Assembly: GCF_030272615.1 (NCBI RefSeq) | Contig: NC_081415.1 | Location: 186,621,994-186,685,993 of the forward strand | Length of the DNA: 64,000 bases | Origin: Cryptomeria japonica | Lineage: Eukaryota > Streptophyta > Pinopsida > Cupressales > Cupressaceae | Direction: 5' to 3' | Shown here: one piece after another, positions 12,600-24,010 of the stretch | How the letters are laid out: every line of letters begins with the position of its first letter | Position numbering within the stretch: the first letter of the stretch is position 1 | The notes under the pieces: model-generated | What the model saw: the letters and a program-made list of their open reading frames with translations, nothing else | Databases searched by the model: none | What the model was told of the DNA's origin: nothing | Translations under genes and position numbers: made by a program

Positions 12600-13730
12600 T
12601 CAGTTATCAATGATCCATTCATCTATCTCTTCAATTTTAGCTACCAGGGCCTGCTCTATCGATGGAACAGTAGGTGTCGGTTGATCTTTTGTTATTGCAA
12701 CAAAATCCCATCCATTGTCTGTTGATTCTTCATCAAAATCATCTGTAACTCCTTCATCAGCATAGCAACATGATTTATCTCTATTCTTCTTAAATCTGTA
12801 TCTTTGATATTCAGGGTTAGACTTATATGTTCTTTTAGCTTCCTCTTTCAATCTTTCATGTCTATCAGGACATATAGATGCTATGTGACCAACTTTATTG
12901 TAATTAAAATATTTAAATGGTTCTTTACCTTTGTACTTACTTCCAACTAGACCTTTAGGCATCCTCCTTGCAAATAGTGCTTCAAGTTCTTCTAGTTCTT
13001 CATTTTCCCTTATGATATCTTCAAGTTCTCTTGCATAAAGTGATTTCCAATCAAATGATGATGATGATGTTGCAGATGATCATGCTTTCAAGTCTAAATC
13101 AGTTTTAATTGTAGCAAAAGGACTAGATTCCTCAAGCTCAAATGATGAAAGTTTCCCAACCAAGGTATCTCTAGAAACTGATGTATTAGGCATTGTTCTC
13201 AATTCATTAGTAGTAGTTACTTTCTTTTTGTAAGCTAGTGGAAAAGATCTTAAAACTTTAGAAATAATTTCATCTTCACTTAAGTAACCTCCACAACATT
13301 GTATTCCCAAAATAATTTCATTAACTATTTTCATAAAAGCATAAATTATTTCATCTTCTTCCATTTTTAAATTTTCATACCTGACCCGGTAACATTCCAG
13401 TTTTGCAATTTTGACAGTGGTATCTCCTTCATTCAAAGTCTCCAATTTATCCCAAATAGCTTTAGTAGTAGATTGGTCTGACAATCTCATGATTTGCTAA
13501 TCTAATAATGCACTCAAAAGTGCTTCTCTTGCTTTGCAATCATTCTCTTGATCCTTGGTCAAATTTGGTGGATTAGGTTGACTTTAAGTAGGAATAACAT
13601 AGCCATTCTTAGTAACTTCCCATATATCTCTTCCAATGCAATTTAGATGTGTCTCCATTCTGATCTTGTATATACCATAGTTAGTTCCATCAAGTTTTGG
13701 ACTATACTTCCTGAAAATGTTAGTTGCCAT
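12600..13730 (-). pseudogene. E1 copia gag
   Basis: The start codon at 13730-13728 is chosen because it lies just downstream of the PBS and opens MATNIFRKYSPKLDG, a typical copia gag start. The gag core includes WDKLETLNEGDTTVK at about 13450. A nucleocapsid zinc knuckle lies at about 12900, but both leading Cys positions are Tyr (KYFNYNKVGHIASIC), which would abolish zinc binding. Stops occur at about 13585, 13500 and 13080. Gag packages the element RNA in virus-like particles in the cytoplasm. Confidence 0.9.
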
Positions 13731-13770
13731 AGGATCTCCTCAAGCTGTTAGGCTTCTGCAAAAAGAGGAC

Positions 13771-13785
13771 TTAGCTCTGATACCA
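13771..13785 (-). other. E1 primer-binding site (initiator-Met tRNA type)
   Basis: The minus strand reads tggtatcagagctaa two bases inside the 5' LTR. It matches the standard plant copia PBS complementary to the 3' end of initiator methionine tRNA. This fixes the minus-strand orientation of E1. Confidence 0.92.
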
Positions 13786-13787
13786 AT

Positions 13788-14271
13788 TGTTAGGAACCAG
13801 AAGGACAACTGAGAGGGGGGGGATGAATCAGCTGTCAATAAATTTCAACCCAATTATAAATTACTTCAACTTAATACTTAATACCGGTAAACCAATCTTA
13901 ATGTTAGTTAAACATTTTAATAGTGAATATCAATTCTGGTGAAACTTAATGCATGAAACAGAAAGAGAAACAACATCCACAACACATAACACATAGATTT
14001 TTGATGTGGAAACCTTATAAAGGGAAAAACCATGGTGGGAATCCTTACCCATAATCAGATGATACTACTGTAGATAGTATGTGTATACAAATGGGATTTG
14101 CACATGCAGAAAGGCCAACCACCTAGAGTGCACTGCTCAAATAGGAGTTGTAATGACTACAATAGGATGGTTAAATCCTAGAAAATGTACTACTTCAAAG
14201 TGCATCTGCAATGCTGGATTCAGTACCAGTTTAAGCTCAGATAAACATCTTCAAACCTTCCTTGAACCTTC
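13788..14271 (-). repeat. E1 5' LTR, part nearest the PBS
   Basis: This aligns with 8173-8650 of the other LTR. It stops at ccttc (14267-14271), which is the TSD of E2 and recurs at 49876-49880. Confidence 0.92.
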
Positions 14272-15258
14272 TGAAGAGGGCAAAAACCAACAAGGTGGAT
14301 TCAGGTGGTTAGTGCACAAATAAAACACTAAAAGATATTAAAGAATGAAACATGAATAAAACCATATAAAAACATGAAGACAAAGATTATACCTTTTTAT
14401 TTTTACCTCTCCCTTGGATTGAGCTTGATGAACTGGATGATGAGGATGCGTCCTTGATGCTCCACTTGATGTGCTGCTTGCATGATTTGGATGTGGATTG
14501 ATCTCCTTTGCTCAACAAGAATTGATGGATTTGATAGGATTGGATTTGAGTGATGGATTAAAGATGGATGGATTTGGTAGAGGATTATGAAGAGAGAGGA
14601 GAAAAGAGCAACATAACAATGCATGAGAAGTGGATTGTTTGTGAGGAGAATAAGCTCCAATTTATAGATTTGATGAGGCCAATGGAAGGCCAAGATTGAT
14701 TTGATCATGAAGGTTTGAGATTGATTTTAGATAGAAGGCATGGATCAAGGGTGCCTTGGGAAAATAAATAGGAATATAAAATTTCTTCAAAAAAGGGGGG
14801 AGAAATTTTGAATTTCAAATATGAGGAATTAAAAATTCCAAAATAAGGATGCATTGAGGGATTCAAAGAAATTTGAATTTCTTTGAGAGACTCAATGTTG
14901 ATGTGACATGAGTGGGAATTAAAAATTGAGGGATAATGATAAGCATGATTATGAGAGATTCAATAAGGATTAATTAGGTTGAGTGGGATTAGGAAAAGTG
15001 ATTTGTAGGAATCACATGACTAGGTTAATTAATTAGAATTAATTAACTGAGTGGGTTTAGAGGAAATGATTATTGGAGGGGACTTTAGAAGAATAGGGGA
15101 ATAATTAATTTATTTGATAAATTAATTATTGGACAATAGTGACAGGATTAATTAAATTAGATTTAATTGATTCTAAGAGGAATAAGGATAACATAATTAA
15201 GTCAATTAATTATGTTGATAGGCTTAAATTAATTAAATATTAATTATAGGTGTCTATA
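14272..15258 (-). repeat. E2 3' LTR
   Basis: Near-identical to 48888-49875 with small indels. It begins tgaagaggg and ends tgtctata, where the other copy has tgtctaca. The minus strand has a TATA-like tctataaattgg at 14660-14671, which would drive element transcription. The ORF at 14403-14708 is fortuitous and has a copy in the other LTR. Confidence 0.92.
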
Positions 15259-15272
15259 TTTTGCCCCTCTTT
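15259..15272 (-). other. E2 polypurine tract
   Basis: The minus strand reads aaagaggggcaaaa directly before the LTR start. The E5 tract is very similar (aaagaggggtaaa), one of several shared features of E2 and E5. Confidence 0.8.
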
Positions 15273-16199
15273 GATATAGTGTCATGAAATGATGTTATAT
15301 CAAAGAAAAATAAAACATAGTGGAGGAAAAGGATAAGGACTAGTAGCATGATGCCCCAGTCATGAGATGAAGAAAAAGGATAAGGACTAGTAGCATGATG
15401 CCCCAGTCATGGGATGATGAAGAATGATAATGAGGAAGAATGATAAGGAGGAAGGAAGATGAGGAAGCAGTGGTATGCCCCCTCCAGAGGACATGTGGGT
15501 TCAAATAACATGGGTGTTCTCTCGAAAGGAATTAGAAGAATAAGTGATGAAAGGATGAAGATAATGAAAGAGGGAACTAGGATGGGTTGGAATGTTGTGA
15601 ATGAAATGAGACAAAGAAATGATAAATGGATTGGATTTCTTGTTGAGAAAGTATAGAGAGAAAACCTAGATTTGATATTGCCATGGATACTCTACACCAC
15701 TAATTATAAGAACCAGGATGATATGAAGATCCGAGGCATGGAATGACTCTCAATCAAACAGGAATGCCTTGCACACAATCATGCAAGTGTTGATAAACAC
15801 TAATGCAGGGTTGTCAGTTCGTACAAGGAAGACCTTCAAACACACCATGCCATGAAAACTATGCCCCATTATACACCAACCAAGACATACCAAGATATAG
15901 GATGATCAAGGTAGTCCTGAACAAGTATAGTCCTGGGACACAAGATGAAAACAAAGCGAAAAGATCAAGCATGCAAACAATATGCACATGACCAATTGAC
16001 ATCTCTTTCCAAGAGTAGGATATGGATTTGGATAAATTGTCGGACTAGGGAAGGAGGCATCCCAATGCACAGGCGATGGATTGACTAATGGATGAAAAAA
16101 GAAAAGTTGGATGCACGAGGTCTCCAAATGAGAGGATTGCCACTTGCATTTTACTAGCGTAGTATGGATGGGTGCTTGGATTAGGCACAAATCACTGTG
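15273..16199. other. E2 3' untranslated region
   Basis: No gene is visible. The sequence includes two ~46-bp tandem copies (listed separately) and a tatgccccctc motif at 15474, which recurs at 24135 in the same relative position of E5. Short ORFs at 15459-15656, 15803-15991 and 15906-16190 have no recognisable content. Confidence 0.5.
15326..15417. repeat. 46-bp tandem duplication
   Basis: Two adjacent copies contain ggataaggactagtagcatg followed by atgccccagtcatg. They start at 15326 and 15372 and differ by single bases. Confidence 0.8.
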
Positions 16200-17026
16200 A
16201 GCTCAAATAGATGGGGAAAGATCAGTTTGATGGATTGGATAGGATTGGAAGAAGGATAAATGATTAGATAGGATGAAAAAGGGGGATGGATGATTGAGTA
16301 GGATTGGATAGGGGATGGGATTAATGATTGAATTGGAAGAGATGGAGAATATGATTGGATAAGATGGGATTGGATTTGAAATTGGATAGGATGGGGTGGA
16401 TAGGATTTGATTGACTAGAACCAATGACAAGGGAAAACCAAGGATTGGTAAAAGGATGGATGGATGACTAGATGAAGATATTGTTTGGATAGATGGATAA
16501 AGTGGATGGATATGGATAGGAAATGGAGGAATAAAGGATGGAGGGTAGGGTGATGGAGACCCAAGGACTATGCTGCAAAGGAATGCAATGCCCCACACTA
16601 GAGGTAGTGGAATTAAGGATGCAATGAATGGTGGATAAAGATGTATGAGGTGGGAGGATAATGTGTAATGAATATGGATGGTATAGGATTAAGGCTTGTG
16701 TTTTCCAAAGCATGCATGCATATACTTTATTTTGCCTCTTATATGATCAAGACAAAAGATAGGAATGAAGGATTCATTTTGATAGGATGAGGGCTATGAG
16801 ATGGAGGATAAGGATAGGATAGTCAAGATCAAAGATAGGAAAGGAGAATGGACCTAGACATGATGTAGATGGATGGGAGGATTGCATGGAAGAAGCTTGC
16901 CCCCAAGTGTAGAGTGCAAGGGGATGAGGGGATTACACATGACGCTTTTTTGCCAAGTTTTAATCATGGTACTTACCCTAGGCACCACAAGAAGTGGTTT
17001 CGCCATTGGATGAAATGATTTTTCTT

Positions 17027-17100
17027 TACTTTTTTTTTTGAATTTTTTTTTTGAATTTTTTTTCTTGATTTTTTTTTTTTTTTTTATTTTTGAATTTTTG
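17027..17100. repeat. T-rich tract in E2
   Basis: Long T runs are separated by gaa/ga. On the element strand this is an A-rich stretch after the coding part. E5 has a similar T-rich tract at 29567-29655, just after the end of pol. Confidence 0.8.
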
Positions 17101-17308
17101 AATAGTTTGGATAGATAAAGATGAGGATGAGTGGATATGGAATATAGTGGATGTGTGAAGGAGGAAGGGAGGACTCAAGAATCTAGTTCCATAGATGGTA
17201 TCCCTTAGTATTTCTTTGAACTAGAGGTATGCTCATAGATGTTGGTAACAATAATTGGGGAGATGAAATGGATAAGGGATGGAAGATAGGGATTTGGAAA
17301 GGATTGGA

Positions 17309-18577
17309 CTAATGGAATGGGATTGTGAAAAGTGGATGGTGGATAATGGATGGGGTTTTGAAGAATGTGTGCAAGATCAATATTGGAAGACACCTTGAAG
17401 AGTGGTGGAGTAGTAGAGGAGAGTGTTTTGAATTAGATGGGAGATAGAGTGTGGATTTTGGGAAATGTGGACCCAAAATAGAAGAGGGGGATGATGGAGT
17501 TAAGATGGTAGATTTTGGGGCATAAGGACCCAAAATTGATTTTGAAGATGGATAAGTATCTAATGGAGGATTGGAGGATTTATGAATGGATGGAGCTTTT
17601 GGATTAGCCAGTTTGGATGTCGATTTTGAGTTTTCTTTGGGATGCATTGCTTCTTTGGGAATCCACATAGTTTTTTTTTTTTCTTTCTTTCGGATCATAT
17701 TTTTGTTTTGAGCATGTCGTTTGGAGGGGACATGTTGATCCTTTGATTTTTGTGGATTTTGAGCTTTATGCTTTTTAGATTGGGCATCCAAATTGCTTCC
17801 AATAGCAATGGGATGGGTGCATGAGGATGAAGGATTCATGGATTTTATGGATGGGATGGTGGAAAGAGAGTGTTGGGAGGAATTCAAGGATGTGTGCCTT
17901 TGTTGATCTTGCTTAGGGATTATTTGAGGTGATGGGGTGGTGGATGGAGGGATGTAAGGACCCAATATTGATGGAAGGGATGGAGGATTGAGCATCGGAA
18001 CATAGGGGCCCAAAATGGATGGAAGGAATGAAGGGTGTAACTTTTGAACATAAGGTCTGAAAATGGATACAGAAGATGAGGGATAATGGGATTTTGATTT
18101 GTATGAGGGAAATTTGAATTTAGGAGGAATAAAGGATGTACCAACATCTTGAGCATTATCTTGAGGAACCTTATTATTTCAGAAATAAGATGCGAGTCCA
18201 TTTTGAGGGGGATGAGATATGGAAGGAAGATTAGGTTCTTTAAATGGATTGGAATCATGACATGGAGATGAAGGGATACTTTGATCTTGACTAGGGAGGG
18301 TATCATGAGATGGAGTGGGAGGGGTGATTGGATCATGAGATGGAAGAGGATCATGCGATGATAGAGGAATCATATGATCATGAGAGGAAGTGGAGGGGAT
18401 GAGATCATTAGATGGAGTGGAGGGAGATGCATTGTGAGATGGAGAGTATTCTATGATAGCATGCTTTGGAACAAGATTTTGGCATGTTCGGAGTTGTGGG
18501 GATTGTGTGATGGAGGAAGATATGGAAGATTTGATGTGAATAGATGGGGAAATGGGGGTATCATTAAGTGTGGGCAA
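17309..18577 (-). pseudogene. E2 Pro/Ser-rich reading frame with LGPY repeats
   Basis: A single minus-strand frame of about 423 codons is interrupted by one TGA at 18181-18179. I do not recognise it. The N-terminal third is rich in Ser, Pro, His and Asp with repeated PSHD/SSHD units. The middle is basic (KKHKAQNPQKSKDQH, RKKEKKK at about 17680). The peptide SILGPY recurs as SILGPYVPML, SILGPYIPPS, SILGPYAPKS and SILGPHFPKS, with a weaker copy upstream at about 18050. It lies where E5 has gag-pol. It could be a degenerate gag-like protein of a pol-less element, or a chance frame in purine-rich DNA. The repeated phrase and length argue mildly for past coding. Confidence 0.35.
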
Positions 18578-18671
18578 TTGGGATTTTTTTTAGGTGGAGG
18601 TGATTGGGGTGGATGGAGGACTTGAGGAGACATGGCCACTTTTCTTTGAGGTGAGGATTTTGTCTCCTTTG

Positions 18672-19166
18672 CTAGCATGTCTTGGATAAGATTATGGATG
18701 ATGGATTTGGAGGATGTGGAAAATATGGTTTTAGGAGGATTAGGATTAGATGGAGAATTGGGATTAGATGGAGGATTGGGATTGGATGGAGGATTAGGAT
18801 AATGGATTGGGGAATTATGATTAATGATTGTAGGACTATGGAGTAAAGGATTTGGATGGGGAGTAGAGATAATGAATGCATTGTGGTAGGACAGGGATTG
18901 AGATATGGATGGGGGGGAGATGAAGGTATATATGCAGATGAGGGATAATATGGGGACAAGGATGTGGAATAAGATGGATTTCCCTTGTTGAAGGTAGAGG
19001 AATGATAGGAAATATGGTATAGATTGGGATTAGGTGCAATGTGTTGAGGTGAGATGGATGAAGGTATGATAGGTGGGTGGGAGATTATGGGAATAACTTG
19101 ATAGGCAGATTCATGAACTTCCATGAGAATCTTCGCATGCCAAGCTTTGAAATTTTGGGTAGTCAT
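18672..19166 (-). pseudogene. E2 possible N-terminal reading frame
   Basis: This opens MTTQNFKAWHAKILMEVHES and then turns into Pro/Ser/Tyr- and Ile/Leu-rich low complexity from expanded repeats. The first 25 residues are normal in composition, so they may be the true start of the E2 protein, with the 17309-18577 frame downstream after frameshifts. No family is recognised. Confidence 0.25.
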
Positions 19167-19870
19167 GTTGAGAGTGAAGGATTAGATTGGAATTGGATGA
19201 ATATATTTTGGAGGAGAAAGATTATGAAGATGATATTAAACGAAGATGAGGATTAGGATGTATGATGGATTAGATTTGATTGGATTTGATTTGATTGGAT
19301 TAGTCCTTAGATTAGGATTGGATTTGATTGGATGATTGATTGATTGGATTGGTCCTTGTATTAGGACTTGATTGGATTGGATTAGATTGAATTGCACTAG
19401 ATTAGATTTGATTTGATTTGATTGGATGATTGATTGATGACGGAATGGATAACTAGATTAGAAAGATGGATTAATTTGATTGATTGGAATTTTGGAGATT
19501 TGATTGTGTAGTCACATAAATCTGTCCACTTAATTAAATGAATATTTAGTATTTATTTGATTATTTAACCATCAATCAATAATTACCTTAACCCTTTTCT
19601 CCTATTAATTAAATAAATTATTCAATTTATTTGATTTAATTCACTTAACCAAATTCAGACCATTAATTAAATAAATAAATCATATTTGTTTAATTAAATC
19701 TTCTCTCACATTTAAATAAATTAATATTTATTTAAATCCCCCAAAATCCCATCTCTCACATTTATTTAAATCACCTTTATCCTCCACCCATTTTTATTTT
19801 CCTATGAAGGCAAGTTGCTAAATAAATAAATTATATATTTAAAATCCTATTTATCCTCACCCACTTGAAA

Positions 19871-20152
19871 CCTTTAATGGTTTCCCTTAAAGTCTTCAAA
19901 CTCAATGGCTTCCTTCTAGAGTGTTCTTAAGCCTTTAATGGTTTCCCTTAAAGTCTCCAAACTTAATGGTTTCCTTCTAAAGTCTTCTCAAGCCTTTAAT
20001 GGTTTCCCTTAAAGTCTCCAAAACTCAATGACTTCCTTCTAAAGTCTTCTTAAGCCTTTAATGGTTTCCCTTAAAGTCTTCAAATTTAATGGCTTCTTTC
20101 TAGAGTCTTCTTAAGCCTTTAAAGGTTTCCCTCAAAGTCTTCAAGCATTTAA
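19871..20152. repeat. 61-bp tandem repeat in E3
   Basis: About 4.6 copies start at 19871, 19932, 19993, 20055 and 20116. Each begins cctttaatggtttccctt and contains aagtctycaaa and a gcttccttct block. The array lies upstream of the TATA box, so it sits in the U3 part of the LTR, where repeats can act as enhancers. Confidence 0.88.
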
Positions 20153-20910
20153 TGCTTTATCTTCCTTTTTCGCATGTAAATAAATTAAGATTTATTTAAA
20201 TAAATCCAAAATTCACATTCACATTTAAATAAATTAATATTTATTTAAATATCTACCCAAATGCAAATTACACCATTTAATTAAAATAAATGATTTTATT
20301 TCAATTGAAAATCCCAAAATTCCTCCCACTTGCATTCTCCTACAAAATCCACTTGCATGCCTAAATCCCTTCTAGATTCTTCTAACTCCTTCTAATTAGC
20401 CTATCCCTATCCTAATCATTGTCACATTCCTAAATAAAAGGAAGTCACTTCTCAACATCCTCCAAAGTCTTCAATAACCATTAAAGGCTTTATGTCTTCA
20501 AATGGTTAACCTCTAAAGTCTTCCAAACCATTAAAGGCTCTTTCATAACCATTTACGGTTAACTCACCTTTTACCTTTGGTTAGAGACTTCCTCTAAATT
20601 AACCATCATTTTGACTCATGGGTCTCTTCAAAGCATTTATTTATTTGACTAAGGTAACCATTTAACCCTTGCACATTCATTTATCACTTGGATAAAAGGA
20701 ATATCCATTAACCCAACCCTAACCCAACCCCCTAGGGTAACCATCATGTCCCATCAAGCATTTAATGCTCCTTATCTCTCCTCTCAAGCCTCCTCATGGT
20801 GACACTTGTCAACATGGTATTGGGTTGAAAGTCTCACATGGATTGAATATCTTTCAATCCTAACCCTTGTTAAGATTGTTCAATCTTAACCCTTCATTTC
20901 CCCATTTCTT

Positions 20911-20920
20911 CTATAAATAG
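20911..20920 (+). promoter_or_regulatory. TATA box of the E3 LTR
   Basis: The plus strand reads ctataaatag after a pyrimidine-rich stretch, at a U3/R-like position about 0.4 kb of LTR sequence before the LTR end. This is inferred from sequence alone. Confidence 0.5.
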
Positions 20921-20948
20921 AACCCTTCTCCTCAAGAAAAGAAGAAAG

Positions 20949-22103
20949 TCTTGGCATTTTTTATGATGATGTTGTGATTGTCATTGATGGACACACACTT
21001 GCTTTGAGATCACTCTCTTTATGTATGAGTTATGCTCAACCAGTATTTGTTCCAACCAGTATTATGTATTATAGTCTTTAGACTATCAGTGTTTTGTAGA
21101 AAGTGTTTACCGATCTCAAGTGATATGAAGACCACAAGCGGTATGAAGACCACAAGTGGGATGAAGACCTCAAACAGTTCAAAGATCTCAAGCGGTACAA
21201 AGGAACAAAGCAGTAGTTAACACTTTTCCATTCTTCATTTTGACAAACCGGTAATCGGTAAAATGTATGAACCGATATTACTCTGTGATGAGTTACCAAC
21301 CAGTATTTCTGTGATAAGTTACCATCCACTGACACTTTGACGGTGATTTTGTGTCATGTTATCAAATGTGTCTAGATGCACTGAACCTAGGAACTTGTAA
21401 TGTAATCCTATTGGACCGACATGAAATCAGACTCCTTTATAAGGACATCATGTCTAGGGTTTTAGGTGTGGAAGTTGATAAGGTTTTTGTATGTGCGATC
21501 GTAGAAGAGAAGATTAGGTCTGTGAGAAGAAATAGAGTGTGGAGGTATTGAAGACTGAATTATTGCTAAATGTGCATTAACAATGAGCTACCAAGGATCT
21601 AACCAAGCATACTGTGCTAGTATCTAGATCATCTACTTGTTGATTACTCATATCTTCGACAAGTCTGAAAACCTTAACTGGGTAGGCCTGGAAAAGCCTT
21701 TGTAAATCCTCTAACAAGGTGATTCACAACTATGGATCTGAAATCTTCTCACAAGGTAGTCTTTAACAGGACTTATCTCCTAACAAATATCTAGATTCCT
21801 AACAGGATCTGTTCTGGTGAAGAACAATTGTATGACCTTAACCTGTCTGGTTTCTATTCTGCAAATAGTTACTTGTGGGTTTCTGCTCACCGTTGTTTTT
21901 CCCATTTGGGTTTCCATGTCAAAACATCTTGTGTTATGGTGATTGTGCTCTTGTGGGTGAATGATTTATTTTCTATTTGGTTTGCATTTGTCTTAACTGG
22001 TTTGTTAGTGAATCAATTATACTGGTTAACTGCTAAACTATTTAAGAGTTTGAGTTCTGTATTTTTTGGTATACTAATTCACCCCCACTCTTAGTATTCA
22101 TCA
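20949..22103 (+). repeat. E4 5' LTR
   Basis: Pairs with 45210-46361. It contains a TATA-like ctttataagg at 21435-21444 and, near the end, the conserved copia LTR block with gtttttccc and gggtttccatgtc. A short internal repeat (tatgaagaccacaag) has one more copy here than in the 3' LTR. The ORFs at 21032-22094 are fortuitous. Confidence 0.93.
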
Positions 22104-22105
22104 AT

Positions 22106-22120
22106 TGGTATCAGAACCAA
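22106..22120 (+). other. E4 primer-binding site
   Basis: tggtatcagaaccaa lies two bases after the 5' LTR. It is an initiator-Met tRNA type copia PBS and proves plus orientation. Confidence 0.92.
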
Positions 22121-22153
22121 CCTTTCTATAATTCTAACCACTTGGAAGGAGAT

Positions 22154-22933
22154 ATGGGGGAATACATTGTGAGGGAACTTACTCATCATCTCACTCAGAC
22201 TGAGAAAGCCTATGATGAACTCAAAGTCAAATATAAAGCCTCTCTGGCAAAAAGAAGAGAGCATGCTGAGAAACTAATGGAGCTTACTGAAAATAGTTCT
22301 TCTGATGAAGTAGACATGGATGCCCTAGTTGAAGAAGTTGAAAAACTGAATGAATCCAATGCAAGCCTGAGAAGGGAACTAAAAGGACTGACTATTAGAA
22401 TGTGCCAAGAGCTTGAGAACCGAAGGAAAGTTGAAGATCTGGTAAAAGACAAAGATCATGAGATCTCCAAGCTAAAGCAAGAAATCAGTGCCCTTACCGC
22501 TCATCTCCAAGAGAGTAAAGTTGAAAAAGAAGACATGCAAGGTGAACTAAACATGGCTATTTCTAAGAGTGCAACCTTGAAGGAATCCAATGCTGCTATT
22601 TCCAAAGAACTCACTTAGTCAAAGGAAATACTTGCCAAATTCAATCAGAGTACTGCTAAGCTGGAACAAAAGCTTGAATCAACTAAACCGGTAAAGAATA
22701 CCACTGGACTTGGTTTCTCTAGTTATGAGGAAGGTGAAACCTCTAGAAAAAAAGATGTAGCATCAAAGAAGCAACCAACATCAAAGGATAAAGGTAAGCA
22801 AAAGTTTAAACCTGTTTGCTTTAATTATCTCAAAGAAGGACATACTGCTAATGTGTGTAAAAATAAGGCATACAATAATTTTCCTTATTTTTTGAACAAT
22901 AAGCCTAGAACCAATAGGTTCAATGGAAACTGT
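22154..22933 (+). pseudogene. E4 gag, 5' part
   Basis: The ATG at 22154 is the first after the PBS. The opening MGEYIVRELTHHLTQTEKAY is followed by a long Glu/Lys/Leu-rich heptad pattern, predicting a coiled coil over about 130 residues. A TAG stop lies at 22616-22618, but the same frame continues with coding character (KFNQSTAKLEQKLE) to a first zinc knuckle, CFNYLKEGHTANVC, at about 22820, whose second Cys is Tyr. The reading is cut at 22933 by E5. The last codon before the cut is the TSD tgt, which is in frame on both sides. Gag would form particles and bind RNA in the cytoplasm. Confidence 0.85.
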
Positions 22934-23415
22934 TGTGTGTGTGAAAAAGTGAACTTGTAGTTGCAAGCACAACACTTCAATTAAGTCATTATATGCATGG
23001 TTAGTAATCAATAATCAATAAATAATAAACCATAGCAAAGTGACCAATTGCCTTCTAAAAGATGCGAGTATAACATTGCTCTCAGATTTTTATAAGCAAT
23101 ACCAGTGACTAGACTACACCAAGATGAAGGATTTAATCTATATGATATTAACTATATGGATGCAAGATGGATGAATAATTCAAGCAAATAATAAATTAAA
23201 ATGGGATAATTGATCAAGATGATATTATTGGAAATGATTTGATTAATTAAATAAATATTTAATGAATATTGAGTAGTTGATTTGCCATGTGATATTTGAT
23301 GATTAAAGAATTAATAATGTGCTCAAGACTGATTTAATTGCCTTTGGTTAGGACCTTAGTGATGTTGTCAAGATTAGGGGCCCATAGTTTAGGTGACCAT
23401 TTTTAGGGTATTACA
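22934..23415 (-). repeat. E5 3' LTR with internal deletion
   Basis: 482 bp against 1124 bp in the 5' LTR. The missing 642 bp correspond to about 39947-40588, with an aata microhomology at the joint. The deleted part includes the TATA region, so this copy would have no promoter. Confidence 0.9.
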
Positions 23416-23428
23416 TTTACCCCTCTTT
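23416..23428 (-). other. E5 polypurine tract
   Basis: The minus strand reads aaagaggggtaaa directly against the 3' LTR. Confidence 0.8.
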
Positions 23429-23484
23429 GAATTAATCTGCGAGCAGCGCGTTGGTTCAAAGAATGTGTGATGTCTAGGAGATGC

Positions 23485-24010
23485 TAGTTCTGAACTTGAT
23501 TGATCACGAACTAGATGAAAAGCAAGGTGTTTAGCTTGATTCAAAGTGACAAAGCTGAATGAAGCCTGATTAAAGTGATAACAATCCCGAACTTGATTGA
23601 ATTAAGGAACGATAGAAAACAAAGATACCGAACTTGAACTTGATTGATCAAGAAGCAGATCTTACTGATCTAGAACTTGATTGAACTTAGATGCAGTGAG
23701 TGATGATAAAAATTGATCTTGAACTTGATTGATCAAGACACGATGAGCAAAGAGTAAACCATTCAACTTGATCAAGAAATGAATACTGAACACCTACTTA
23801 GATTTAGTGTGATCAAAGATACTCTTGAAACTTTTGATTGAGTTTAAACGAATAATCAACTTGATTTGGAGCGATGAAATTGATTAACATTAAGAGATTA
23901 ATTCAGATGAAAGACAAATATCATCTTGATTTGAAGCGATGAAACTGATATGCCCCTAGCGATTGATTCGATTTAGATGATTGAGAGATCTCAACTTGAT
24001 GTGAAGTGAT
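23485..24010. repeat. Dispersed gaacttgattgatcaag motif array
   Basis: At least six imperfect copies of gaacttgattga(tcaag) occur at about 23491, 23592, 23637, 23681, 23720 and 23765. They are followed by three copies of cttgattt/gtgaagcgatgaa at about 23857, 23928 and 23995. Spacing is irregular, so this is not a simple tandem array. Confidence 0.65.

Larger units (their letters stand above)
16200..19506. repeat. GGAT-rich low-complexity tract of E2
   Basis: The plus strand is strongly purine-biased, with dense irregular reiterations of ggat, gattgg and gatgga. The pattern is tightest at 18700-18860 and 19250-19450 and resumes at 46754-46980 beyond the nested insertions. This produces many Pro/Ser/Ile-rich ORFs on the minus strand. 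A T-rich run lies at 17027-17100. The strand bias fits slippage expansion in an element lacking coding constraint. Confidence 0.75.

Noticed and set aside
14403-14708. 101-codon minus-strand ORF, with a partial twin at 49019-49237
   Set aside because: It lies wholly inside the two E2 LTRs, so the duplication is explained by the LTR pair and not by a gene family.
16203-16713. Pro/Ser/Ile-rich minus-strand ORFs
   Set aside because: By-products of the GGAT-rich tract. Several frames are open at once and no stable motif is seen, unlike 17309-18577.
21032-22094. Several ORFs repeated at 45339-46352 and partly at 27542-27760
   Set aside because: They are inside the E4 and E6 LTRs. The repeated translations reflect LTR identity.
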